From contig CAIQOG010000311.1 in the NCBI GenBank assembly GCA_903873355.1, positions 1 through 7,040 on the forward strand: a DNA stretch of 7,040 nucleotides, written 5' to 3'. Source of the stretch: an uncultured Bacteroidales bacterium (GTDB taxonomy: Bacteria; Bacteroidota; Bacteroidia; Bacteroidales; Paludibacteraceae). Below are positions 1 through 7,040 of this stretch, in pieces. Each line of letters starts with the position of its first letter. The stretch's first letter is position 1. The translations under genes and the position numbers were made by a program. The notes under the pieces were generated by a model that saw only the letters and a program-made list of their open reading frames with translations, did not search any database and was not told where the DNA came from.

Positions 1-30
1 CTAATAGCTGATTCAAAGTATATATACGAG
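1..30. other. Short region after the phosphatase stop with no supported feature
   Basis: These 30 bases follow the phosphatase gene in the direction of transcription. On the minus strand they are AT-rich, with stop codons in at least two frames and no ATG. There is no hairpin followed by a T run, so no terminator can be called and the operon may continue past the left edge. Confidence 0.5.
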
Positions 31-717
31 TTAGAAAGTTAACCTCAACAATGAATAATTATCATCGTTTGTACTTTCAAGTGGTAATAAGCAGTTCTGA
101 ATTTCAGATTCAGGTAAGTCGATTAATGATGTAATGCTTTTGTTTTTCCACAGGCCATCAGTACAAAGCAGGATTATATCGCCTGGTTTAAGCATTGATA
201 TTATAATGGGCGGTACCTGTTCAAATGGAGATCCTGTCAGCGACCTTGTGACAATATTTCCATACCGTTCAATTTCTTTAACAGACACATTCCTTTGTTT
301 TTTCATGTCACTTATCAAGGAGTGATCTTCGGATTGGAAAAGAATTTCGTCCTTTTGAAAGTGATAAATGCGGACATCGCCCAGCCAGAAAAAATATGAT
401 TTACTTCCTTCAATCAAAACACCGGCAATTGTAGTGCCCATTTTTGTTGCAAGTTCTTTCCGCTTTTCATTAATCTTATGATTAGCAAGGGAAAGTGATT
501 CAGGAATAAGTTGTGTATTTTCTATAATTCCATAGTTAGCTACAATATATTCAGCAATAGTTTCGCAAGCTAATGATGAGGCTATCTCTCCATGTAAATA
601 ACCTCCCATTCCATCAGCTACAAGAAAAAGTGAACAACCAGGCGCAAGCTGACGATTTGACAAATAGTCTTCGTTGTTTTCCCTTTTCCCTTTTGCTGAA
701 AACGAATAAACTTCCAT
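31..717 (-). CDS. PP2C-family Ser/Thr protein phosphatase
   Basis: A 228-residue stand-alone PP2C (PPM) phosphatase, predicted to be cytoplasmic and to remove phosphate from Ser or Thr using two metal ions. The family motifs occur in order: GKRENNEDY (E16, D17), VADGMGG at 33-39 (D35, G36), MGTT at 93-96, LGDVRIY at 112-118, EDHS at 130-133, TRSLTG at 157-162, LLCTDGLW at 183-190 (D187) and DDN at 218-220. The metal-binding acidic residues D17, D35/G36, D187 and D219 are therefore all present, so it should be active. It is slightly shorter than the usual 240-250 residues and has no sensor, membrane or kinase domain. The ATG at 717 is two bases after the stop of the ATPase gene and places the RENNED motif where the family expects it, so this start is firm. 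A GGAGGTGA lies more than 20 bases upstream, too far for a normal ribosome site, and encodes Gly-Gly-Glu of the ATPase. The context implies it reverses a kinase acting on this system, but no kinase is in the window. Confidence 0.96.
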   Translation of the reverse strand: MEVYSFSAKGKRENNEDYLSNRQLAPGCSLFLVADGMGGYLHGEIASSLACETIAEYIVANYGIIENTQLIPESLSLANHKINEKRKELATKMGTTIAGVLIEGSKSYFFWLGDVRIYHFQKDEILFQSEDHSLISDMKKQRNVSVKEIERYGNIVTRSLTGSPFEQVPPIIISMLKPGDIILLCTDGLWKNKSITSLIDLPESEIQNCLLPLESTNDDNYSLLRLTF

Positions 718-719
718 CT

Positions 720-3700
720 TTATATTGCTTTTACAGTTTCACCTCCGTGTTTTGTTACCCGAGGACGTGTAAATATCTTTACGGGACGATTCATAACGCT
801 CTTGTCAGTTGATTTAGATGCCCATAGGTAGCCTTCACCAGGTATTAAGGAGGACAGATCCATTGGCGTTAAAGATGCAAGCTGGGTTATAGACTTCTGT
901 ATGTGTTTAACCCATTGGGGACTATTGAATTTGTGTAGCAATACAAGCGAACTTAGTTCAATAATTTCATTTGGCAGGCTCAAGGGGTCCTGGCTTGCTA
1001 TCATTATGGATACTCCTTTGTGCCTCATTTCTCGAATAGCTGTAACGATACTTCCGGTCAAATCTTTATTGTCCATGTACTTATGAGCTTCGTCGAATAC
1101 AATGAACTTGTTGAATGACTTTGATTCATATGTTTTAATCCCGGAGAATATATTTAGCATCACAACAAATAATCCAAGTGCTTCATCTTTTTCGATGAAC
1201 TCATCACGCAGATCAACTATAATTAACCTACCTGGACGTAACAGATCGCGAATAGCTGAAGTATCATCAATGTATTCATCTGCGAATTGAAACCGCTGTT
1301 CGGCAAGTGTTTTCTGAGTATTTGAAAGCAAGATTGAATTTGCTACACTTGATCTTAAAGCCTGTATGCTAATATTGTCGCGGATGCTACGCATTATCGC
1401 TTTCAATTGTCTGATATAGGTTGAGTCGTTTCCTATTGCACCCAATAAAAACATCCAATCCTGCACATTTAATTCATTAGAATTAAAACTGATAGGAGCT
1501 ACTTCAATTGAAGGATATTGAGCCCTTCGTTCTTCAACTTTTGCCGCGGGTGCGAGAATTATTACATCTGATAGTGCTCCAGGATTTGCACCATACTCCT
1601 CTTTTAATCTTCTGATTTCATCTTTATGATCATTAGGGTAGATCATCGAAGTAGATTCCGGTGGATAACCCATGCTATCACTATAATGGAAAATTACACA
1701 AGCCAAAGGAGCAGGTAATTCGTTGATATGGCTGAATTGTTTTACAACCATCTCGGTAATTGTACCAATTGTATAACTTTTGCCTCCACCTTGTACACCA
1801 AACAAACTGATCGTATTTGTTTCACTCAGATCAATAGCAATATGCTTACCATTGGCTGTTACCTTGCCTAAGATGCCATATTGAGGACTACCGGACGATT
1901 TGCCGATCATGATATCGTACTTAGGTACTTCATATAATGAAATGTCCTCAACCACCTGATCTGTGTTTATTTCTACAACTTCCGGTTCGATAACTACAAT
2001 TGGAGGTAGCTGATCTTGTTCCTTTATTTCTAACTCGGGTTGTGGTTCTTCCGGTTTTTGCTCGGCTTTTGCTCCTGGTTTTTCCATAGAGATTTCCGGT
2101 TCGGCAACAGCAGGAGTCTGTGAAGCCTTCTGAATTAATGCCGGAAGATAGGATTCGCCGAAAAACGATATTATTTGTTTATCCTCCTCTAGATGTTCGA
2201 GGCGAAAGGTATTTAAATCGGAATCCGGATCGAGGATTTCACTAATCAGATTTTTCCCGAAAGTGAAGAATGTGCAGTCGTTTGAGAATGTTTCCTTTTT
2301 GTGGCGTTGTGCAGCAGAAAAGTCATAAATAATCCCTAATCGTTTGAATGAAAGTGAATATCCATAATTCAGATTGTCCAATAACTGGATGTAACTTTCC
2401 TGAACGGTGGGTGACAATTGGTTGTAACGGGAAGCGCGATTTACATAAAATTCAAGCCAGGATTTCAACTGAAGGGTTTTCAACTCCCTATCTAACCTGT
2501 CGTTTGAGAACGAATTAGTAGTATCGAAATGGAACCTTAATGCTTCAATGGTATTTTCAATCTGGCTCTGCATTTTTTCAATCAAACCGATGCGTTCAGT
2601 TTCATTTAATGATGTACGGCATTTTATTTCTATTACAGTAAAAGATATTTCCTGGTTTACCGGATTCATCTTTACCAATAATGCATCTGCCCTTTCCTTT
2701 TCTTCGTTCGGAAGTTTTTCAAATAACTCTTTATGCAAATCTATCGGGATCAGGAATGCATCCTCTAAAATGCCTTTTTTCTCCAGCACTCTTTTAGTAA
2801 ACGCTGTTCCCAAAACTTCAAATGCTTTGTTACTTGTAGAATTGAATTGCAAAATGAGGGAGCTGCTAATAGAACGAATGTCTTCGAGCAGAATTTTTAA
2901 TTTATCAGTTTCAGTACGTAAATCAATTCCAAATTCAGCAAAATGTGGTCCGAGGAGACCAACTATTTCGGAAGTTGGCCGTGTTGTCAAATAGGAAGAA
3001 ATACCTGAAATCTCCTGACCCGGAACATAATCGAGCAGGAAAGGAATTTCTCCTTCTTTGCCAGGAAGATCATAAACCTCAGGTCCCATATTTTTATCGA
3101 ATGTTACAACCCAATCAGAAACATCATGTATAAAAGAAAGTAAAACTTTGTCCGATTCGTTCAATTCAAGACGGGTAGCAGGTACACTTTGCTCTCTATT
3201 TGTGGAAAGTGAATTTGCTACAAAAGATTGCATGTTTGCAAACAAAGAGATGCCTGTGTTGCAAAAGTCGTTTACACTCTTTGCAACCGGATTTTCGGAA
3301 AAATATTTATTCCAGATTATAGCATCCGTTTTTTGAGTAACACTAATCACATGCCTGCTAATCAATCCATTGAAATAGAATGATTGTTTTTTATCATCCG
3401 GACGGGTTAGCGCTGTTTTTACCGGGAATGGACTAATAAGGAAACTTATGTGTGCAAAATAATCCCCTGGCTTACGAATAAAATCGCCTATATTATTAAT
3501 AGAGAAGCGTAATTTAGGAAACAGTCGATTTCCTGAAGCTTGTGAAAATGCTTCTGCATCTTCAGAAATATTGCTCTCAGGATTAATAAGATTCCGGAAT
3601 GCTTCTCCCGGCGTTATTATTTTATCATCCGCAAAAAGACGAATCTCATACTTTAGAGATTTGTATTCGTAAAGTTTTTCTATGTCAACCATTGCATTAG

Positions 3701-6113
3701 CAAATACAAAAGCATCGCCTGCATTAAAGAGGTTGATAATCAGTTTATCTGTGTAAGGATGCTGGGAAAGATAGTTTAAGATGTGACGTCCGACCAAAGC
3801 CTGATTAACATCTGTATCGATACGGTATTCATTAGCTATGTTAAGCAATGTTGACAAATAGATTTTTATTTGTCGTGAAACAGATGAGAATGCATCATTA
3901 TTTTTTTGCAAAGGTTTTGAATATAATCCCCATCCAAAAGATAATTCGCCAACGTATTGAAAATACTCAGACATTGAAATATCGGCCAGAACCGGCAATG
4001 CCGTTTCGGGAATGAGTTCCCCAATGAAAAGATTCTCAAGATTTTTGTACCATACTGATTTGTATCGTGAATCATTCTGAGTTTCTTCTTCCCAATTGGT
4101 ATAAAGATCATATAAATTAATAAACCAGGCCAGTCTAATTGGATGTAGAGGAGAAATAAGTTTCAGATAAATAGTTTGTCCATCCGGCATTTCTGTTTTT
4201 ATAGAAACTATTTCCAGATTTTGTAATTCGACTAACAATTTTTGCAGATCAACAGATTGAAGCGTGCCCGATTCTATTTCGTGTTTAATTTGTTTTGTAA
4301 ATAGTTCATATTCTTTTACATACAACCTCATCAATTCGATATGGTTGAATGCATCAAAGGTTTCAAATACACCTGAATTGTCGGGTGCAGATTGAGCAAT
4401 GAAATTAAATAATTCCTTGCGATAGTTTAATAGGCTAACCGGAATTAAACCTGTAGAAGTGAAAGCATTGAATCGCAGAGATTGGAAACTATTGTCAGTA
4501 GGATTACTGCTTAAGGCTGCATCAATTGTACCAAGCGTTTCAGCATATTTAAGAAAACAAGCCTGTAATTTCTGTAGTTTGTTGGAGAGGTTGATCTGGT
4601 AGTTTTGGGAGCTTGAATATTTAATATGGAAAGTGCCAACCAAACCAGAATTGCTGCCTTTGAGCCACACACCTGTATCTTCTAAAAGGACAGGCAAAGT
4701 CAGTTCTTCATTAGTCCGCAGTTGTTCTATCCGGAAACTAAAGTAGGCTTGTAAAACATTATCGAGTTTGTTTTTTCGTTGGAAAAAAGTTTCACCACCC
4801 TCATCTTCTTTGCCGAAATTCAAGTAAAAGTCTTCGGAATCGCAAGTGCATTTTATCCTGTTGGTTTCTCGGAACAGTTCCCTGGTTAATTCCGGATTTT
4901 GTTCTTTCTGAGTTTTAAATGCTTCTTCCCAATTGGCTGGGATAAAAGCATCTTGAGTATTCAGGATGCCTCCATTTTCATCTTCAGCCAAAACCCTGAG
5001 AAAATAAGAACCTTCTTCGAACATAGCTTCAGAAAATTCCATAGTAACATACCGATAAGCAGTTGCATTCTCGGTAACCTTAACTGTTTTGACATTTTGA
5101 ACCGGATACCAACCATCAATAGCCATAAGCACTATACGGAAATTCTTCAAATCCTTGAAATCCTTTGGCGCTGGTTTGGTTGAAATTCGGATTTTGAGTT
5201 TTGAAGCCTTTTCATGAGGGATTGTTAAGGTAAGATCACCCTCGGGTGATACTTTTAAGTCTTTAGAAGAAATCTTATCAACAAATACATGCAAATTGCG
5301 GTTGCTCTCAATGTCAGGAACTTTCCAATTGCTGAAATTAAGGTCAGTATACGATTGCAGAATAGCCTGGCATATCTCGCTCTTATTCTTCAACTGGTTT
5401 TCTGTTCTGAGGAATCCAGTAATTTCTTTTTGCAAACTATTGGGTTCAAGCGGCAATTCGCGAATCCTATCGGGAATAGGATGGGCAAAGTCACCTAAAA
5501 TGTCAACACACTTCAGATTATAAAGCAGGCGTTGCCGGATACGATTGTATTCTTTGGTTATTTTCTCATCCGGAATCATTGTCAGGAAAGCTAATCCATT
5601 TCCGATAGCTTCATCAGACCAACCTAATGACTTAATATACAATAGATATTTTATTAGCTGAATAGTGCGCAGGCCCGATATTCCCAGATAATCAAAGATT
5701 TCTGTTATAGTTGGTTTTGCACTTGCAGGTAATTCTGCTTTAAGAGTTTCAAGAAGCTTACTATCCAGATGTTCGATAGATAAATTCTTAAATGTAGCAT
5801 TGCCGTATGAATCTTCGGTTGAAGTCCTGCTGTTGGACGGAATAAGAATCAGTAACGGTAAGGTATCATTATTGCGAAATTCGATCAGTTTGTTTGCACT
5901 AATGTACTCTTCGCCCTGATTATCTTCAGAAAGAATATAGGATTGTAAATTCCCCGGTAAAGTTCTAATTGTAGTACAGAGCGGCTGCAATTCACGCATT
6001 GCCAGGCCCGTAATTTTCATACAATGCCCTGGCTTTGCATTTATAAATTCATCCCTGTATTCGTCAAGGATCAGTGATAGAAGTAACTGATAATAATGTT
6101 GTGAAAGTTCCAT
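720..6113 (-). CDS. Giant multi-domain HerA/FtsK-type ATPase with a putative PD-(D/E)XK nuclease-like segment (MAD8- or DptH-like)
   Basis: A 1797-residue protein, probably a cytoplasmic DNA-translocating ATPase of a defence system. Residues 1-270 are mixed and largely helical, with a hydrophobic strand PLLILIPS near 86-93. Residues about 272-390 are beta-rich and could be an Ig-like sandwich. A conserved-looking SPLHPIRLAW lies at 654-663. At about 1075-1200 there is a nuclease-like pattern: E1099 in a helix, D1143 in ADALLV, then E1162-I-K1164 after hydrophobic residues. An acidic Pro/Glu-rich linker spans about 1328-1390. The C-terminal ATPase (about 1395-1790) has Walker A GVQGGGKS at 1439-1446 (K1445), Walker B FIVFDEAH with D1674 and E1675, arginines 1694 and 1697 in IREMRHKG, and the HerA-like ASQDP with Q1708. 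No signal peptide or membrane segment is evident. The ATG at 6113 is supported by the one-base overlap with the upstream stop (TAATG). The frame is intact. The ATPase class is confident; the nuclease activity and the MAD8 or DptH identity are inference. Confidence 0.95.
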   Translation of the reverse strand: MELSQHYYQLLLSLILDEYRDEFINAKPGHCMKITGLAMRELQPLCTTIRTLPGNLQSYILSEDNQGEEYISANKLIEFRNNDTLPLLILIPSNSRTSTEDSYGNATFKNLSIEHLDSKLLETLKAELPASAKPTITEIFDYLGISGLRTIQLIKYLLYIKSLGWSDEAIGNGLAFLTMIPDEKITKEYNRIRQRLLYNLKCVDILGDFAHPIPDRIRELPLEPNSLQKEITGFLRTENQLKNKSEICQAILQSYTDLNFSNWKVPDIESNRNLHVFVDKISSKDLKVSPEGDLTLTIPHEKASKLKIRISTKPAPKDFKDLKNFRIVLMAIDGWYPVQNVKTVKVTENATAYRYVTMEFSEAMFEEGSYFLRVLAEDENGGILNTQDAFIPANWEEAFKTQKEQNPELTRELFRETNRIKCTCDSEDFYLNFGKEDEGGETFFQRKNKLDNVLQAYFSFRIEQLRTNEELTLPVLLEDTGVWLKGSNSGLVGTFHIKYSSSQNYQINLSNKLQKLQACFLKYAETLGTIDAALSSNPTDNSFQSLRFNAFTSTGLIPVSLLNYRKELFNFIAQSAPDNSGVFETFDAFNHIELMRLYVKEYELFTKQIKHEIESGTLQSVDLQKLLVELQNLEIVSIKTEMPDGQTIYLKLISPLHPIRLAWFINLYDLYTNWEEETQNDSRYKSVWYKNLENLFIGELIPETALPVLADISMSEYFQYVGELSFGWGLYSKPLQKNNDAFSSVSRQIKIYLSTLLNIANEYRIDTDVNQALVGRHILNYLSQHPYTDKLIINLFNAGDAFVFANAMVDIEKLYEYKSLKYEIRLFADDKIITPGEAFRNLINPESNISEDAEAFSQASGNRLFPKLRFSINNIGDFIRKPGDYFAHISFLISPFPVKTALTRPDDKKQSFYFNGLISRHVISVTQKTDAIIWNKYFSENPVAKSVNDFCNTGISLFANMQSFVANSLSTNREQSVPATRLELNESDKVLLSFIHDVSDWVVTFDKNMGPEVYDLPGKEGEIPFLLDYVPGQEISGISSYLTTRPTSEIVGLLGPHFAEFGIDLRTETDKLKILLEDIRSISSSLILQFNSTSNKAFEVLGTAFTKRVLEKKGILEDAFLIPIDLHKELFEKLPNEEKERADALLVKMNPVNQEISFTVIEIKCRTSLNETERIGLIEKMQSQIENTIEALRFHFDTTNSFSNDRLDRELKTLQLKSWLEFYVNRASRYNQLSPTVQESYIQLLDNLNYGYSLSFKRLGIIYDFSAAQRHKKETFSNDCTFFTFGKNLISEILDPDSDLNTFRLEHLEEDKQIISFFGESYLPALIQKASQTPAVAEPEISMEKPGAKAEQKPEEPQPELEIKEQDQLPPIVVIEPEVVEINTDQVVEDISLYEVPKYDIMIGKSSGSPQYGILGKVTANGKHIAIDLSETNTISLFGVQGGGKSYTIGTITEMVVKQFSHINELPAPLACVIFHYSDSMGYPPESTSMIYPNDHKDEIRRLKEEYGANPGALSDVIILAPAAKVEERRAQYPSIEVAPISFNSNELNVQDWMFLLGAIGNDSTYIRQLKAIMRSIRDNISIQALRSSVANSILLSNTQKTLAEQRFQFADEYIDDTSAIRDLLRPGRLIIVDLRDEFIEKDEALGLFVVMLNIFSGIKTYESKSFNKFIVFDEAHKYMDNKDLTGSIVTAIREMRHKGVSIMIASQDPLSLPNEIIELSSLVLLHKFNSPQWVKHIQKSITQLASLTPMDLSSLIPGEGYLWASKSTDKSVMNRPVKIFTRPRVTKHGGETVKAI

Positions 6114-6115
6114 TA
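6111..6115 (-). other. TAATG stop/start overlap between the upstream gene and the ATPase gene
   Basis: Read on the minus strand, the TAA stop of the upstream gene (6115-6113) shares its last A with the ATG of the giant ATPase (6113-6111). Such one-base overlaps usually couple translation of the second gene to the first. No purine-rich ribosome site is evident just upstream (the preceding bases are AAATTTCAAGCA), which agrees with re-initiation by the terminating ribosome or with weak reliance on Shine-Dalgarno pairing. Confidence 0.85.
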
Positions 6116-7040
6116 TGCTTGAAATTTATTATATCGTGGCCTTATTTTCTGTAATATGTATGCATCGCTCAAATCGGTGTAAAAGCCTATCTGGCGCAAT
6201 TTATTTTTAAATGCATCTACATTCTCCTTGAATGCGAGATGTGTTTCTATATCTCCATCAGCGAACCTGGGTTCATTTAAGCCATTAATGATAATACCGT
6301 AGCGGGTTCTGAGTTTTGAAATCAGTTCATCAATTGATAATGCACGTGCCTTAAAGCCTCCACCGCCTGTTTTAGGATCCAGAACCAAGAGTTGCACCAG
6401 TGTTTCAAGCAAGCGTGATCCCAGCACGGCCCTGCGTGGATGCTTGCGGCTTCGTCCATCGGCCAGAAATCCATAATCGGTATTTTTCAGAGAAATTGCA
6501 TCGAGGAACTGCTGATAATAGCGATATTGATAAGCGCCTTTTGCTTTTAACAAGGTTTGAACATACTTGTCAAAGTAACTCTCTTCAAACCGAATACTTT
6601 CTAATAGGATTTCTTTATCTTCTGTTTCGTCGTCTTTGAATCGATCGAGTATGCCCGCCAATTTGTACTGATAAAATGAATCGAAATCCGGTGGGCGATT
6701 TTTAAGAAAGGAAAGAATATCATCAACGGAATCCAGATTTTGTGATATGAATTCCGGCCGCTTCTGCACAGCATTTATCTCAAATACAGATTTGAAATAG
6801 TTATACAGGCCGTTTATTGTCTTCTCCATGTCTTCGCAGGCGAAGCGGGATACCCTACTTTCAAAATTATCCGTAACATCCACTATTATTGAGAAGTCAT
6901 CTTCTATATTGCGGGTTCCTGCTTTGACCATTCGAGGTAAAAGGTGAATAATCTTTTGTGTGTACAATGAAAGATGAAATCCGGTTAGTGTACGCAGGTA
7001 TTCAATGAAAACATTACGTGGTATTGAATCTTTATAAACC
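6113..7040 (-). CDS. Unrecognised protein upstream of the giant ATPase, 5' end missing (possible MAD7-like defence protein)
   Basis: This is the C-terminal 308 residues of a protein that begins beyond the right edge. The minus-strand frame stays open to the end of the window. The TTG at 6967-6965 could serve as a start, but the 24 codons before it read as good protein (RNVFIEYLRTLTGFHLS) and run smoothly into YTQKIIHLLPRMV, so I do not take TTG as the true start. No enzyme motif is visible. In visible numbering, the protein is mainly helical, with a basic patch RSRKHPRR at 196-203 followed by a helix (SRLLETLVQLLVL), a Gly4 tract at 225-228, and a C-terminal segment from about 235 that looks like a winged helix (DELISKLRTRYGI, then LRQIGFYTDLSDAYILQKIRPRY). 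DNA binding is an inference from these. Its stop overlaps the next gene's ATG by one base, so the two are likely made together and may form a complex. The pairing with a HerA-type giant recalls MAD7 next to MAD8 of MADS; this is from memory and held at low confidence. Confidence 0.85.
   Translation of the reverse strand, partial: VYKDSIPRNVFIEYLRTLTGFHLSLYTQKIIHLLPRMVKAGTRNIEDDFSIIVDVTDNFESRVSRFACEDMEKTINGLYNYFKSVFEINAVQKRPEFISQNLDSVDDILSFLKNRPPDFDSFYQYKLAGILDRFKDDETEDKEILLESIRFEESYFDKYVQTLLKAKGAYQYRYYQQFLDAISLKNTDYGFLADGRSRKHPRRAVLGSRLLETLVQLLVLDPKTGGGGFKARALSIDELISKLRTRYGIIINGLNEPRFADGDIETHLAFKENVDAFKNKLRQIGFYTDLSDAYILQKIRPRYNKFQA

Noticed and set aside
739..748. Strong Shine-Dalgarno-like GGAGGTGA on the minus strand before the phosphatase gene
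   Set aside because: It sits more than 20 bases from the ATG, which is too far, and is explained by the Gly-Gly-Glu codons at the end of the ATPase gene.
2548..2994. 148-codon open frame on the plus strand
   Set aside because: It lies wholly opposite the giant ATPase gene, over its nuclease-like region. Its translation is Ser/Phe/Asn-rich with no family pattern, as expected of an antisense shadow.
3866..4111. 81-codon minus-strand frame inside the ATPase gene
   Set aside because: It is an out-of-frame overlap on the same strand. The main frame is continuous through it, so there is no sign of a frameshift or nested gene.
4084..4935. A 15-base direct repeat (CTTCTTCCCAATTGG) at about 4085 and 4922
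   Set aside because: Both copies encode the short peptide NWEE in the same protein, but the flanking protein sequence differs, so this looks like a chance codon match and not a duplicated domain.
6832..6845. Small inverted repeat CTTCG-CAGG-CGAAG
   Set aside because: A five-base stem inside coding sequence with no T run and no operon boundary nearby. It is too weak to be a terminator or operator.

Overview
The window is gene-dense. All convincing coding sequence lies on the minus strand, so transcription runs from position 7040 towards position 1. It is AT-rich, its proteins are rich in Lys, Asn, Ile and Glu, and there are no clear Shine-Dalgarno sequences at the two visible start codons. 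This fits a Bacteroidota-type bacterium, but that is a weak inference from composition; nothing here identifies a species.

Layout in transcription order: (1) 7040-6113, the C-terminal 308 residues of a protein whose start lies beyond the right edge, of unrecognised family by strict standards. (2) 6113-720, a 1797-residue protein with a long multi-domain N-terminal part, a putative PD-(D/E)XK nuclease-like segment, an acidic Pro/Glu-rich linker and a C-terminal HerA/FtsK-type ATPase with complete Walker A and Walker B motifs. (3) 717-31, a compact, complete PP2C-family Ser/Thr protein phosphatase. Genes 1 and 2 overlap by one base (TAATG) and genes 2 and 3 are two bases apart, so the three are almost certainly one operon. 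Positions 1-30 are non-coding as far as can be seen, with no terminator.

The best overall reading is part of a multi-gene anti-phage or genome-defence cassette: a giant HerA-type DNA-translocating ATPase with a nuclease-like segment, an accessory protein translated just before it, and a phosphatase that implies control by protein phosphorylation. The ATPase and its upstream partner recall, from memory, the MAD7/MAD8 pair of the methylation-associated defence system (MADS), which also encodes a Ser/Thr kinase. DptH-like proteins of phosphorothioation-dependent restriction are an alternative. Neither assignment can be proved here. The kinase, methyltransferase or other partners that would decide it would lie outside the window, most likely past the right edge (upstream) or the left edge (downstream).
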